Assembly (NCBI GenBank): GCA_029202985.1
Contig: CP119316.1
Location: forward strand, 806,001 to 870,000
Source of the DNA: Candidatus Andeanibacterium colombiense
GTDB lineage: Bacteria; Pseudomonadota; Alphaproteobacteria; Sphingomonadales; Sphingomonadaceae
Direction of reading: 5' to 3'
Length of the DNA: 64,000 bases
Part shown: positions 32,886-41,748 of the stretch, in pieces
Position numbering within the stretch: the first letter of the stretch is position 1
How the letters are laid out: every line of letters begins with the position of its first letter
Notes under the pieces: model-generated
Told to the model about the DNA's origin: nothing
The model's input: only the letters and a program-made list of their open reading frames with translations
Databases searched by the model: none
Made by a program: the position numbers and the translations under genes

Positions 32886-34325
32886 ATGGGCATGTCGCCC
32901 GAGGAACTCGAACAGTTGGAACGCGCGGACCCGGCCAAGGAAAACGGCGGGGACGATCGGCGCGAGCAGTTCGACGAGGAGAACAGGCTCAAGGCGGATT
33001 TCGTGCGCAAGGTGGCCGATGCGGTCGACCAGGGCGACGAGGCGCGGGTCTATGAGCTGGTCGAGCCGCTCCACCCGGCCGACATCGCCGATCTGTTCGA
33101 ACTGATCGACCGCGACAAGCGCGGCCCGCTCGCCGCGGCGATCACCGATCTGATGAGCAGCGAGGTGATCGCCGAGCTCAACGACTATGTGCGCGAAGGG
33201 ATCGTCGAGGCGCTGTCGCCCGAAGCGCTCGCCGAGATCGCCGAACAGCTCGACAGCGACGACGCGGTTCAGCTGATCGAGGATCTTGACGAAGAAGACC
33301 AGGCTGCGGTTCTCGCCGAGATGGATCCGGAAGACCGCGCGGCGATCGAAAGCGCGCTGTCCTATCCGGAGGAGACCGCCGGGCGTCTGATGCAGCGCGA
33401 GCTGATCGCCGCGCCCGAGCATATGAATGTCGGCCAGCTGATCGATTACCTGCGCGAGAACGAAGAACTCACCACCGAGTTCTGGGAAGTGTTCATCGTC
33501 GATCCGACCCACCGTCCGGTGGGCACATGCGCACTGTCGTGGATCCTGCGCGCTCCACGCCATGTCGCGCTGGCCGACGTGATGAAGCGAGACCAGACCC
33601 TGATCCCGGTCACGATGGACCAGGAAGAAGTCGCGCTGCTGTTCCAGAAATATGCGCTGATCTCGGCCGCGGTGATCGACGCATCGGGGCGGCTGGTCGG
33701 CCAGCTGACGGTCGACGACATCGTTCACATCATCCAGGAAGAAGCGGGCGAGGACGCACTGCTGCTGTCCGGTGCGGGCGACGGCGACATCAACGAGCCG
33801 ATCAAGCTGACCATCCGCACGCGCCTGGTGTGGCTGATCGTCAACCTCGGCACCGCGATGATCGCGTCGAGCGTGGTCGGCCTGTTCCAGGGGGCGATCG
33901 CCAAATTAGCGCTGCTCGCGGTGCTGATGCCGATCGTCTCGGGCATGGGCGGCAATGCCGGCACCCAGACGCTGGCGGTGGTGGTACGCGCGCTCGCGAC
34001 CAACCAGATCACCGCGAGCAACACCTGGCGCATGATCGGCCGCGAATTCGCGATCGCGACCGCCAACGGCCTGACACTCGGAATCCTGATCGGCAGCGGG
34101 GTCGCGCTTCTGTTCGGCAATCCGCTGCTCGGCGCGGTGATCGCGTCGGCGATGCTGATCAATAATCTCGTCGCCGGATCGGCGGGCATCCTCGTGCCGC
34201 TGACGCTTGAGCGGCTACGGGTCGATCCTGCGGTCTCCTCCGCGGTATTCGTGACGATGGCGACCGATGTGATGGGTTTCTTCAGCTTCCTCGGGCTCGC
34301 GGTGCTGAGCGGGCTCACTGGCTAG
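32886..34325 (+). CDS. mgtE: Magnesium transporter MgtE
   Basis: A 479-residue homodimeric Mg2+ channel of the inner membrane. The N-terminal superhelical MgtE_N domain covers about 30-155 (LHPADIADLFE, LDSDDAVQLIEDLDEEDQ), the CBS pair about 160-290 (YPEETAGRLMQRELIA, QLTVDDIVHII) and the five-helix pore 310-475 with the signature MPIVSGMGGNAGTQTLAVVVRAL. Acidic residues in the cytosolic domains act as the Mg2+ sensor. The length fits the family. Confidence 0.95.
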   Translation: MGMSPEELEQLERADPAKENGGDDRREQFDEENRLKADFVRKVADAVDQGDEARVYELVEPLHPADIADLFELIDRDKRGPLAAAITDLMSSEVIAELNDYVREGIVEALSPEALAEIAEQLDSDDAVQLIEDLDEEDQAAVLAEMDPEDRAAIESALSYPEETAGRLMQRELIAAPEHMNVGQLIDYLRENEELTTEFWEVFIVDPTHRPVGTCALSWILRAPRHVALADVMKRDQTLIPVTMDQEEVALLFQKYALISAAVIDASGRLVGQLTVDDIVHIIQEEAGEDALLLSGAGDGDINEPIKLTIRTRLVWLIVNLGTAMIASSVVGLFQGAIAKLALLAVLMPIVSGMGGNAGTQTLAVVVRALATNQITASNTWRMIGREFAIATANGLTLGILIGSGVALLFGNPLLGAVIASAMLINNLVAGSAGILVPLTLERLRVDPAVSSAVFVTMATDVMGFFSFLGLAVLSGLTG

Positions 34326-34411
34326 GTCTGGGCATATCCCTGAGACGGAACCTCCTTGCCATCGTTCCGTTACAAACCCACGATAGGCGCAAAGAGGAGA
34401 GGGCGCCAACC

Positions 34412-34945
34412 ATGACAATCCAATCGCTTCGGCCGATGCCGAGAATCCTGTTTTTGTTCGCCGCGGCGCTCATCGCGAGTTCCGGCACGACGCAGGCGCA
34501 GCTCGAAGCCGCTCCCACCGGTCGCAATTTCGATCCGGTCGCCTTCTTCAGCGGATCGACCGAAGGGCGCGGCGTTCTCAAGAAGACATTCTCAGCCAAA
34601 CAGACGACTCATGTCACCGGCGTCGGGACGATGCGTGCCGATGGTCACCTGATCATCGACCAGGAGGTCCGGATCGAAGGCGAGAAGATCCAGAATCGCC
34701 ACTGGCAATTGCACGAGGTCAGGCCGGGCAATTTTTCCGGCACGATCAGCGACGCGAAGGGCGTGGTCACGGCCGCCGTCGCTGGCAACCGGCTCAACAT
34801 CAGCTATAAGATGAAGGATGGCGGCATGTCGGTCGTGCAAGTTCTGACGATGGCAGCCGACGGGCGCAGCGTTCACAATACGATGAAGATCAAGAAGTTC
34901 GGGATCGTCTTCGCGACGCTCGACGAAACCATCCGCAAGGTTTGA
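34412..34945 (+). CDS. DUF3833-like exported protein
   Basis: A 177-residue protein with an N-terminal signal or anchor (PRILFLFAAALIASSGTTQA) and then a beta-rich domain beginning FDPVAFFSGSTEGRGVLKKTFSA, the usual DUF3833 opening, with GTMRADGHLIIDQEVRIEGE, RHWQLHEVRPGNFSGTISDA and ISYKMKDGGMSVVQ later. DUF3833 members are predicted outer-membrane-associated lipoproteins or lipid carriers; here the lipobox cysteine is missing. GAGGAGAGG precedes the ATG. It stands convergent with the XRE-type regulator, and its function is not known. Confidence 0.75.
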   Translation: MTIQSLRPMPRILFLFAAALIASSGTTQAQLEAAPTGRNFDPVAFFSGSTEGRGVLKKTFSAKQTTHVTGVGTMRADGHLIIDQEVRIEGEKIQNRHWQLHEVRPGNFSGTISDAKGVVTAAVAGNRLNISYKMKDGGMSVVQVLTMAADGRSVHNTMKIKKFGIVFATLDETIRKV

Positions 34946-34952
34946 CCGCGCG

Positions 34953-35774
34953 CTATCCGGACTGTTCGAGGTACGCGGCGATGCGCCTGGCGCTCTCTTC
35001 AGTGGCAGGGTTGTAGACCACCATCGCCAGATCGGGCCGCCCGTCGACCGCGAAGGTCGAGAATTCGAGATCGATCGCGCCAAGCTCGGGATGGTGGAGC
35101 GATTTGTTACCGTCCGCCACGCTGATCACCTCGTTGTCTTGCCACAGGGCCGCGAACTCCGGGCTGATGCGCGACAGTTCCTCGGCAAGTTCCGCTACCT
35201 CCGTGTCCGCCCCCGCCCTGATCGCATCGGCGCGCAGCGAACCGACCACGAAGCGCGCGACGCTCTGCCAGTCTCCCTGTGCTTCGCGCACGCGGGAACT
35301 GCCGAACATAAGGCGCAGCACGTTGCGCTCCTTCGGGGGGATCGCGGCGTAATCGGTCAGCAACGCCGCGGCCGCGCGGTTCCAGCCGACGATGTCCCAA
35401 GTCGGGGTCCGGATCAGCGCCGGGCTGAACAGCAGCGCGTCGAGCACCCGTTGCAAGCGCGGGCTGATGCCGTCCCGGATCCGGTAGCGCGCTTCCGGGA
35501 GGCGGCCGAGCCCGAGCACGAAGAGATGTTCGCGCTCGGGTGCGGTCAGCATCAGGCCGGTTGCGATCCGGTCGAGCACATCGGCCGAGGGCGCCCCGCC
35601 CCGCCCCTGTTCCAGCCAGGTGTACCAGGTCGGGCTGATGTTCGCCCGCTGCGCCACTTCCTCGCGGCGCAGGCCTGGCGTGCGGCGGCGCCCGGCAGCG
35701 AACCCGAAGGTCGCGGGATCGAGCCGGCTGCGCCGATTGCGCAGGAAGGCCCCAAGAAGGTTCCGCTCGCTCAT
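34953..35774 (-). CDS. XRE-type regulator with MmyB-like ligand-binding domain
   Basis: A 273-residue regulator. The N-terminal helix-turn-helix covers about 8-75 (LRREEVAQRANISPTWYTWLEQGRGG). The C-terminal PAS-like MmyB domain (about 105-270) holds TPTWDIVGWNRAAAALLTDY, RLMFGSSRVREAQGDW and a final HHPELGAIDLEFSTFAV. Family members are typically divergent from, and regulate, an adjacent short-chain or epimerase-like oxidoreductase, and that is the arrangement here. The ATG at 35774 is preferred over a TTG at 35780. Confidence 0.9.
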   Translation of the reverse strand: MSERNLLGAFLRNRRSRLDPATFGFAAGRRRTPGLRREEVAQRANISPTWYTWLEQGRGGAPSADVLDRIATGLMLTAPEREHLFVLGLGRLPEARYRIRDGISPRLQRVLDALLFSPALIRTPTWDIVGWNRAAAALLTDYAAIPPKERNVLRLMFGSSRVREAQGDWQSVARFVVGSLRADAIRAGADTEVAELAEELSRISPEFAALWQDNEVISVADGNKSLHHPELGAIDLEFSTFAVDGRPDLAMVVYNPATEESARRIAAYLEQSG

Positions 35775-35837
35775 ACCCAATCGTCCTGTTGGTAATTATA
35801 CCATGATAAAGTCACTACTTTAACAGGAAGAGATTAG

Positions 35838-35849
35838 GCCGATATCGGC
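35838..35849. promoter_or_regulatory. GCCGATATCGGC palindrome in a divergent promoter
   Basis: A perfect 12-bp palindrome in the 102-bp region between the MmyB-type regulator and the divergent oxidoreductase, 28 bases before the latter's ATG. It is a natural operator candidate. GGTAATTATACC at 35791-35802 is a second, imperfect candidate. Confidence 0.45.
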
Positions 35850-35876
35850 ACCATTCAACCCGAACGGAGATTTCCC

Positions 35877-36773
35877 ATGCGCGTATTCCTGACCGGCGCG
35901 ACCGGCTTCATCGGCTCGCATATCGTGCCGCAACTCCTCGGCGGGGGTCATTCGGTGCTGGGCATGACCCGCTCTGCCGCCGGCGCCGAAGCGCTCGCTG
36001 CGGCCGGTGCCTCGACCCATCACGCCGAGCTCGGCGATCTCGCCGCGATCCGCGCGGGCGCGGCGCAGGCTGACGCGGTGATCCACACCGCCTTCGACCA
36101 TGATTTCAGCAAATTCGCCGCGAATTGCGAGCAGGACCGACAGGTGATCGAAGCGCTCGGCGAGGAACTCAAGGGATCGAACCGCCCGCTGCTGATCACC
36201 TCCGGCGTCGGCATGGGCGGACAGGATGATGGCGGACCTGCGCTCGAGACGATCTTCAACGCCGGGCATCCGAACCCGCGGATTGCATCGGAACTGGCGG
36301 GCCTCGCGGTGCGGGATGCCGGCGTCGATGTGCGGGTGGTGCGGCTGCCGCAGGTGCATGACACGACCAGGCAGGGCTTGATCACCTACTCCATCGCGAT
36401 CGGCCGGGAGAAAGGCACCGCCGCCTATATCGGCAAAGGCCTTAATCGCTGGTCCGCGGCGCATGTCGCCGACGTCGCCGAGCTTTACCGCCTTGTGCTC
36501 GAAAAGGGGCAAGCGGGCGAGCGCTATCACGCGGTTGCCGAGGAAGGCGTCGTCGCCCGCGCGATCGCCGAGGTGGTCGGCGCCGGTCTCGGCGTGCCGG
36601 TCAAATCCATCTCGCCGGACGAAGCTGCGGACTATTTCGGGTGGTTCGGGATCTTCGCCGGGCTCGACATGGCCGCATCGAGCGCCCTGACGCGCGAACG
36701 TCTGCAGTGGAACCCGACCGGACCGGGGCTGATCGAAGACCTCGAAGCCCACGACTATTCCAGCGCGCAATAG
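35877..36773 (+). CDS. Atypical SDR / NAD-dependent epimerase-like oxidoreductase
   Basis: A 298-residue Rossmann protein of the extended or atypical short-chain dehydrogenase family. The NAD(P) motif VFLTGATGFIGSHIVPQLL is at residues 3-21 and ADAVIHTAFDHDF near 65-77. The usual active-site YxxxK is not obvious. A substrate loop has ITYSIAIGREKGTAAYIGKG near 165-184, then HVADVAELYRLVLE. Such proteins are often targets of the divergent MmyB-type regulator; the substrate is unknown. CGGAGA precedes the ATG. Confidence 0.85.
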   Translation: MRVFLTGATGFIGSHIVPQLLGGGHSVLGMTRSAAGAEALAAAGASTHHAELGDLAAIRAGAAQADAVIHTAFDHDFSKFAANCEQDRQVIEALGEELKGSNRPLLITSGVGMGGQDDGGPALETIFNAGHPNPRIASELAGLAVRDAGVDVRVVRLPQVHDTTRQGLITYSIAIGREKGTAAYIGKGLNRWSAAHVADVAELYRLVLEKGQAGERYHAVAEEGVVARAIAEVVGAGLGVPVKSISPDEAADYFGWFGIFAGLDMAASSALTRERLQWNPTGPGLIEDLEAHDYSSAQ

Positions 36774-36818
36774 TCTCAATGCCTTGCCGAGGGGCGTGGA
36801 CCGATTATCTGAGGGACC

Positions 36819-37211
36819 ATGCCCCTCCACATGACCAAGATCGCCTATTCCGCCACCAGCGTGGAAGACCTCCGCAGCTGGGTCGAGCGCGGGCCGGAGG
36901 CGCTGATGACCACGCGCTACCTGCCCAAGCGGCACGAGGAGATGATCGGCGGCTCGCTCTACTGGATTTTCGAGCATGCGATCATCGCGCGCTCGCCGAT
37001 CCTCGGCTTCGAACAGCGTGAAGACCGCCGCTGGACGATCCGCCTCGCGCCGCAGCTGATCGCGGTCGATCCCCGCGCCAAACGCGCTCACCAGGGCTGG
37101 CGTTATCTTGAGGACGACAACGCCCCGCGCGATCTGAGCGGCGCCGAACTCGAGGGCGACATACTGCCCGGCCGGCTGGTCAAGGATCTGGCGAAGCTGG
37201 GGCTGGTTTGA
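36819..37211 (+). CDS. DUF1489 family protein
   Basis: A 130-residue protein typical of alphaproteobacteria: start HMTKIAYSATSVEDLRSW, then TRYLPKRHEEMIGGSLYWIF, a hydrophobic stretch ILGFEQREDRRW, IRLAPQLIAVDPRAKRAHQGW and RYLEDDNAPRDL. These blocks identify DUF1489 with good certainty, but no function is established for the family. ATGs at 36819 and 36831 are both possible. It follows the oxidoreductase after 45 bases. Confidence 0.82.
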   Translation: MPLHMTKIAYSATSVEDLRSWVERGPEALMTTRYLPKRHEEMIGGSLYWIFEHAIIARSPILGFEQREDRRWTIRLAPQLIAVDPRAKRAHQGWRYLEDDNAPRDLSGAELEGDILPGRLVKDLAKLGLV

Positions 37212-37280
37212 CGCTTCGTCCTTGTTAAGCTTGCCGTTATAGGAGCACCCGCGCCCCACCATTGCGCAGGAGAATCCCCG

Positions 37281-38561
37281 ATGGCCAATGCCCCCCGCAA
37301 GTTGCTCATCACCACCTGGGAAGGCGGCGGCTCGGTCGGCCCCGCGCTGACGGTCGCGCGCAAGCTGGTTGATGCGGGGCACGATGTCAGGGTGATGAGC
37401 GACGAGTGCAACCGGGCCGAGGCAGCCAAGGCCGGAGCGCGCTTCGTGCCCTGGACTCGCGCGCCGAGCCGCAAGGACCGTTCGAAGGAGAGCGAAGTCC
37501 TGCGCGACTGGGAAAGCGCGGACATGGCCGAAAGCTTCAAGCGGGTCGTCGACCAGCTCGTCGCCGGCCCGTCGCTGCGCTACGCCGAGGATACGATCGA
37601 GGAACTGCGCAAGGAACCCGCCGACCTGGTGGTCAGCAACGAGCTGCTGCTGGGCGTGATGGCCGGCTGCGAGGCGATCGGCACGCCCTTCGCGATGATG
37701 CCGGTCAATTCGATGCTGATGACGGTCAAGGGCGCGATCGAGATGGGCATGTTGCAGCACTTCGAAGCCAATCCGCCGAGCGATCCGGGCGACCAGATGA
37801 AATTCGCGGTGGTCAGCGCGATGCAGGCCTGTTTCATGCACGGGCTCGAAGCGATGAATGCCACCCGCGCCGCGCTGGGCCTGCCGCCGATCGCGCATCT
37901 GTTCGAACAATTCGTGCCGGCGAAGAAGGTGCTGCTGGCGGTGAGCCCGGCGTTCGATTTCGTGCCGGCGCAAATCCCGCCCAATTTCTCTTACATCGGC
38001 GCACAGCTCGACGATCCGGCGTGGACCGCCCCGTGGCAATCGCCGTGGCCGGCCGACGATCCGCGCCCGCTGGTGCTGGTCGGGTTCTCGACCACGTTCC
38101 AGAACCAGACCGCGCTGCTGCAGGCGGCGATCGACGCGCTCGGCACGCTCCCGGTGCGCGGGTTGGTGACGCTCGGGCCGACCATCGCGGTCGAGGAACT
38201 GAACGCTCCCGCCAATGTCGAAATCGTCCCCAGCGCCCCGCATGGCGAGGTGATGAAGCAGGCGAGCCTGGTCATCACCCACGGCGGCTTCGGTACGCTC
38301 GCCAAGGCACTGGCGAACCGTCTGCCGGCACTGGTGATGCCGCAGGGGCGCGACCAGGGCGGCAATGCTGAAAAGCTGATGGCCCACGGCGCCGGCCTCG
38401 CCCTGCCCCCAACCGCCGACTCGGCGACGATCGCCGGGGCAGTCGAGAAATTGCTCGCCGATCCGGCCTATGCCGCCGCGGCGGGCAAGCTCGGCGAAGC
38501 CATCGAGCGCGAGATGCGCGAGAGCGCCGTGGTCAGCGAGCTGGAGGCGCTGGCGGCCTAG
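37281..38561 (+). CDS. UGT/MGT-type GT-B glycosyltransferase
   Basis: A 426-residue GT-B fold enzyme. The N-terminal acceptor half opens with LLITTWEGGGSVGPALTVARKLVDAGHDVRVM; the C-terminal donor half holds VLVGFSTTFQNQ near 270 and the nucleotide-sugar signature HGEVMKQASLVITHGGFGTLAKALANRLPALVMPQGRDQ near 320-360. This is the macrolide/flavonoid glycosyltransferase class, which decorates lipophilic acceptors such as carotenoids, sterols or antibiotics. No carotenoid or polyketide genes are adjacent. Its stop overlaps the convergent FrnE-like stop by four bases. Confidence 0.88.
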   Translation: MANAPRKLLITTWEGGGSVGPALTVARKLVDAGHDVRVMSDECNRAEAAKAGARFVPWTRAPSRKDRSKESEVLRDWESADMAESFKRVVDQLVAGPSLRYAEDTIEELRKEPADLVVSNELLLGVMAGCEAIGTPFAMMPVNSMLMTVKGAIEMGMLQHFEANPPSDPGDQMKFAVVSAMQACFMHGLEAMNATRAALGLPPIAHLFEQFVPAKKVLLAVSPAFDFVPAQIPPNFSYIGAQLDDPAWTAPWQSPWPADDPRPLVLVGFSTTFQNQTALLQAAIDALGTLPVRGLVTLGPTIAVEELNAPANVEIVPSAPHGEVMKQASLVITHGGFGTLAKALANRLPALVMPQGRDQGGNAEKLMAHGAGLALPPTADSATIAGAVEKLLADPAYAAAAGKLGEAIEREMRESAVVSELEALAA

Positions 38562-39259
38562 CCCGCCCGCGCAAGCTCCACCACCTTGCGCAGGGTTTCG
38601 CGGTACACCTCAGGCTCCTGCGCGCCGGGGATCAGATAGCGGCCGTTGACGATGAAGCTGGGGACCGAAGTGATATTCGCTTCGCGCGCGCGCTGTTCCT
38701 CCAGCCGCACCGCGATGCCGAGCGCTTCCTCGTCGAGCGCCTCTTCCAGCTCGCGCCGATCGAAGCCGAGGTTCTCGGCCACGTCGAGCAGCACCGAGCG
38801 CTTGCCGATCTGGCGCCGCTGCTGGAAATGCGCGCGGAACAGTGCGAGCGACAGCGCGGTCTGCGCCTCCATCCCCTCGACCGTCAGCGCCCAGCGCAGC
38901 AATTTATGCGCTTCGAAGGTGTTCCACATCATCGGCGTGGGGCCTCCTCCCTCGCCTTCGTAAGCCATCGGAAACCCCGCCGCCTGCGCCACTTCGAGCA
39001 GCCGCGCGCGCATTTCCGCGACTTCCTCCTCGCTGCGATCATACACCGCCGCGAGATGCTCGGCCTGGCTGCGGCCTTCCAGCGGCATATCCGGATTGAG
39101 CTCGAACGGCATCCAGCGAATTTCGACGTCGATCTCGCCCTCAAGCTCCTTCAGCGCCCGGGCGAACTGGGTGTAGCCGATCGCGCACCACGGGCACATC
39201 ACGTCGGACCAGATATCGACCGCGACCCGAGGTCTTTCTGGGGGAAGGTCTTCGTTCAT
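38558..39259 (-). CDS. DsbA family / FrnE-like oxidoreductase
   Basis: A 233-residue cytoplasmic thioredoxin-fold protein of the FrnE/2-hydroxychromene-2-carboxylate isomerase-like group. Residues 10-25 read RVAVDIWSDVMCPWC with the redox pair C22-P-W-C25, then an inserted helical domain (MWNTFEAHKLLRWAL, QQRRQIGKRSVLLDVAENLGFD) and the cis-proline ITSVPSFIVNGRYLIPGAQ. There is no signal peptide. The ATG at 39259 overlaps the nudC stop by four bases (ATGA), so it is the third gene of a coupled operon. Confidence 0.88.
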   Translation of the reverse strand: MNEDLPPERPRVAVDIWSDVMCPWCAIGYTQFARALKELEGEIDVEIRWMPFELNPDMPLEGRSQAEHLAAVYDRSEEEVAEMRARLLEVAQAAGFPMAYEGEGGGPTPMMWNTFEAHKLLRWALTVEGMEAQTALSLALFRAHFQQRRQIGKRSVLLDVAENLGFDRRELEEALDEEALGIAVRLEEQRAREANITSVPSFIVNGRYLIPGAQEPEVYRETLRKVVELARAG

Positions 39260-40149
39260 CTGTCCAGCCACCATTTCAGCAATGAATGCGCGATCGCCAC
39301 CGGCGGCGGGGTCAGCAGGCGCCCGTCCTCCGCGCCCGCCATCGCGGCGGCGATTTCGTCGCGCGTAAACCAGTGCGCCTCTTCCAGCTCGGTCGTGTCG
39401 ATCAGCAGCCCCGCGCTTTCGGCGAAGGCATGGCAGCCGAGCATCAATTGCGACGGGAACGGCCACGGCTGGCTTGCGACATAGGTCACATCGCGCACCC
39501 GCACCCCGGCTTCCTCCAACACTTCTCGGGCGACCGCTTCCTCGACCGATTCGCCCGGCTCGACGAAGCCGGCCAAAGCCGAGAACCGCCGCGGCGGAAA
39601 GCGCGGCTGGCGGCCGAGCAGCAGCTTCCCGTCATGTTCGACCAGCATGATCGTGACCGGATCGACCCGCGGAAAATGCTCGGCCTTGCACGCCGGGTTG
39701 GTGCAGCTGCGCTGCCACCCGCCCTTGGCAATCACGGTGGGCGATCCGCATTTGGCGCAGAAGCGGTGCCGCGCATGCCAATCGACCAGGCTGCGCGCGC
39801 CGCCGTAGATCGCGAGGTCCTCGCCGCTCATCAGCCCGATCGCGGCCCAGGCCTTGCGCACCGCATCCTGCGGCGAATAGGCCGGATCGGTGCTGCCCTC
39901 ATCCGGCACCGCGGCAAAATGGCCGAACCCGCCGCGCAGGCCGAGGAACACCAGTTCCGCCCCTTCGGGCGCATCACTCAGCCGGCCCCACCTGAGGCCG
40001 TTGCTGCCATCCAGCTCCGGCGCGAGTCCGTCGAGCAGCAGCAGGCTTGCCTGCGGGCTCCTGAGCGCGGCCAGCCGCTCGGGATCGGAGCGGATCGGGT
40101 CCGCCCGGTCCATCTGCGATCCCGCGAAGGCGACGCTGCAGCAGCTCAT
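39256..40149 (-). CDS. nudC: NAD+ diphosphatase / NADH pyrophosphatase NudC
   Basis: A 297-residue Nudix hydrolase that cuts NAD(H) and can remove NAD caps from RNA. It has the zinc ribbon CAKCGSPTVIAKGGWQRSC/NPAC (Cys131, 134, 149, 154), the Nudix box GFVEPGESVEEAVAREVLEEAGV from residue 194 and the NudC fingerprint SQPWPFPSQLMLG near 226-238. The ATG at 40149 overlaps the serine hydrolase stop (ATGA) and the TGA overlaps the FrnE-like start in the same way. Confidence 0.93.
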   Translation of the reverse strand: MSCCSVAFAGSQMDRADPIRSDPERLAALRSPQASLLLLDGLAPELDGSNGLRWGRLSDAPEGAELVFLGLRGGFGHFAAVPDEGSTDPAYSPQDAVRKAWAAIGLMSGEDLAIYGGARSLVDWHARHRFCAKCGSPTVIAKGGWQRSCTNPACKAEHFPRVDPVTIMLVEHDGKLLLGRQPRFPPRRFSALAGFVEPGESVEEAVAREVLEEAGVRVRDVTYVASQPWPFPSQLMLGCHAFAESAGLLIDTTELEEAHWFTRDEIAAAMAGAEDGRLLTPPPVAIAHSLLKWWLDR

Positions 40150-41447
40150 GCGCCGGCTCGCAGCAACTGCCGCACGTCCGCCAGCACCGCCTCTTCGAAC
40201 GCGCGGTTCAGCGGATAGGCGCCGGAGGGCATGTACTGGGTGTAGAGCCCGCTGCGCAGCCCGCTCGCCATGCTGACAAAGCCGATCGTGCCCGCGGCAC
40301 CGGCCCAGCCATAATTGTTGCCATGCGGCCCGCCCTGCCGGCCGCCCGCGCCGAAACCGTAACCCTCGACCGCCGTGCCCTTGGTCGAGGCGCCTTCGGG
40401 CAACAGGTTCGACGTGCCGAGCCGTACCGCAGACTCGCTCATTACCCGTTTGCCGTCGAGCATGCCGTAATTGCCGATCATTGTGAGGAAGCGATCGTAA
40501 TCGCGCGGGGATCCCACCAGCCCGGCTCCGCCGAACGGAAACGGCGGTCTGTCGAGATAGATCGAGCTTTGCGCCGGATCGATCGGCAGCAGCATCCCAT
40601 CGACCACTCCGTAATTGGTCGTCAGCCGCGCGGCGTCGGCCGGTGCGACCTGGAAGCCCGTGCTGGCCATGCCGCAGGGGCCGAGAATGCGGTCCTGCAG
40701 GAAACCGCCGAAGCTCTGCCCGCTCACCACCTCGATCACCCGGCCCATCAGATCGAGCCCGGTGGAATAGGACCATCTGGTGCCGGGCTGATAGACCAGC
40801 GGCAAGGTCGCGAGCCGGTCCGCGAATTCGGCCAGGCTGCCGACCGGCGTGCCGCGCTCGAAACCGGGTACCGGGACGCGGCTGACCTGCCCGCTGACCA
40901 CGCCGATCTCGGTCGCCCGCTTGGCGATCGGGCCGCTCTGGATGATTCCGTAGGACAGGCCGGCGGTGTGGGTCAGCAGATTGCGGATCAGGATCGGGCG
41001 CGCCGCCGGCTCGAGATTTTCGGGACCGATCGAACCGTCGTATTTCTTCTGCACCTGCATTTTCGCGAAGGCAGGAAGAATCTCCGCAAGCGGCTGGTCG
41101 AGCGACAATTTGCCCTCGTCGACCAGGATCATCGCGGCCATGCCGGTGATCGGCTTGGTCATCGAATAGAGCCGGTAGAGGCTGTCCCCGTCGCTCTTGC
41201 GCGCCCCGCCCATCGTGTCGCGGCCCTCGGCCACCACCGCAGGCGTGCGGTCGCCCAGCCCCATGAAGGCGACCATGTTGGCGACCTTGTTCCGGCCGAC
41301 ATAATCCTGGCACAGCTTGCGCAGATTCGGCCAACGCTCCGGCTCCTGCGCCCACAGCGGCAACGGAAACGCCGCCGCACCCGCCAGCGCCGCGGCCGAG
41401 CGGATCAGGTTCCGGCGCGAAAGCGGCAGGCTGTGCAAGGCATTCAT
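40146..41447 (-). CDS. Exported serine hydrolase, class C beta-lactamase family
   Basis: A 433-residue serine hydrolase. The N-terminus SRRNLIRSAAALAGAAAFPLPLWA is a Tat-type signal, so it is exported folded. The catalytic SxxK is YSMTKPITG (Ser95, Lys98); the Tyr motif lies in WSYSTGLDLMGRVIE, and the C-terminal block is GYGFGAGGRQGGPHGNNYGWAGAAG. Members include esterases, D-aminopeptidases and lipolytic enzymes more often than true beta-lactamases. GGAG precedes the ATG. It is the first gene of the overlapping nudC/frnE operon. Confidence 0.88.
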   Translation of the reverse strand: MNALHSLPLSRRNLIRSAAALAGAAAFPLPLWAQEPERWPNLRKLCQDYVGRNKVANMVAFMGLGDRTPAVVAEGRDTMGGARKSDGDSLYRLYSMTKPITGMAAMILVDEGKLSLDQPLAEILPAFAKMQVQKKYDGSIGPENLEPAARPILIRNLLTHTAGLSYGIIQSGPIAKRATEIGVVSGQVSRVPVPGFERGTPVGSLAEFADRLATLPLVYQPGTRWSYSTGLDLMGRVIEVVSGQSFGGFLQDRILGPCGMASTGFQVAPADAARLTTNYGVVDGMLLPIDPAQSSIYLDRPPFPFGGAGLVGSPRDYDRFLTMIGNYGMLDGKRVMSESAVRLGTSNLLPEGASTKGTAVEGYGFGAGGRQGGPHGNNYGWAGAAGTIGFVSMASGLRSGLYTQYMPSGAYPLNRAFEEAVLADVRQLLRAGA

Positions 41448-41609
41448 GCGGCTTCTCCCGGCGCCATCGGCGATCCCTGACTGACTAGGCAGCGAACATT
41501 GCCAGCGCAAGCAGCCACGCCCATCCCTCGCGGTTGCAGGAACCGCAAGTTGATGAAACACATACTGGCGGCAGGGTTTTGCATTTGCATAGCGCGGCTC
41601 TGAAAACAC

Positions 41610-41636
41610 GAAAGCCGCGCTTGCGGCGCGGCTTTC
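41610..41636 (-). terminator. Hairpin terminator in the serine hydrolase-SDR spacer
   Basis: GAAAGCCGCGC and GCGCGGCTTTC form a perfect 11-bp stem with loop TTGCG. Read leftward it is followed by GTGTTTTC, so it suits transcription from the SDR gene. It is the main visible feature of the 300-bp gap 41448-41748. Confidence 0.7.
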
Positions 41637-41748
41637 AGGGTGGCTTGGCGCGAGGATGGCAGATCGCGCGCATGTAGGAAAATGGTTTGTGAGCCGGCAC
41701 GCCTGGAACGCGCGTGTCCCGGTTTAGACACGCGCATTCCGGCGCCGC

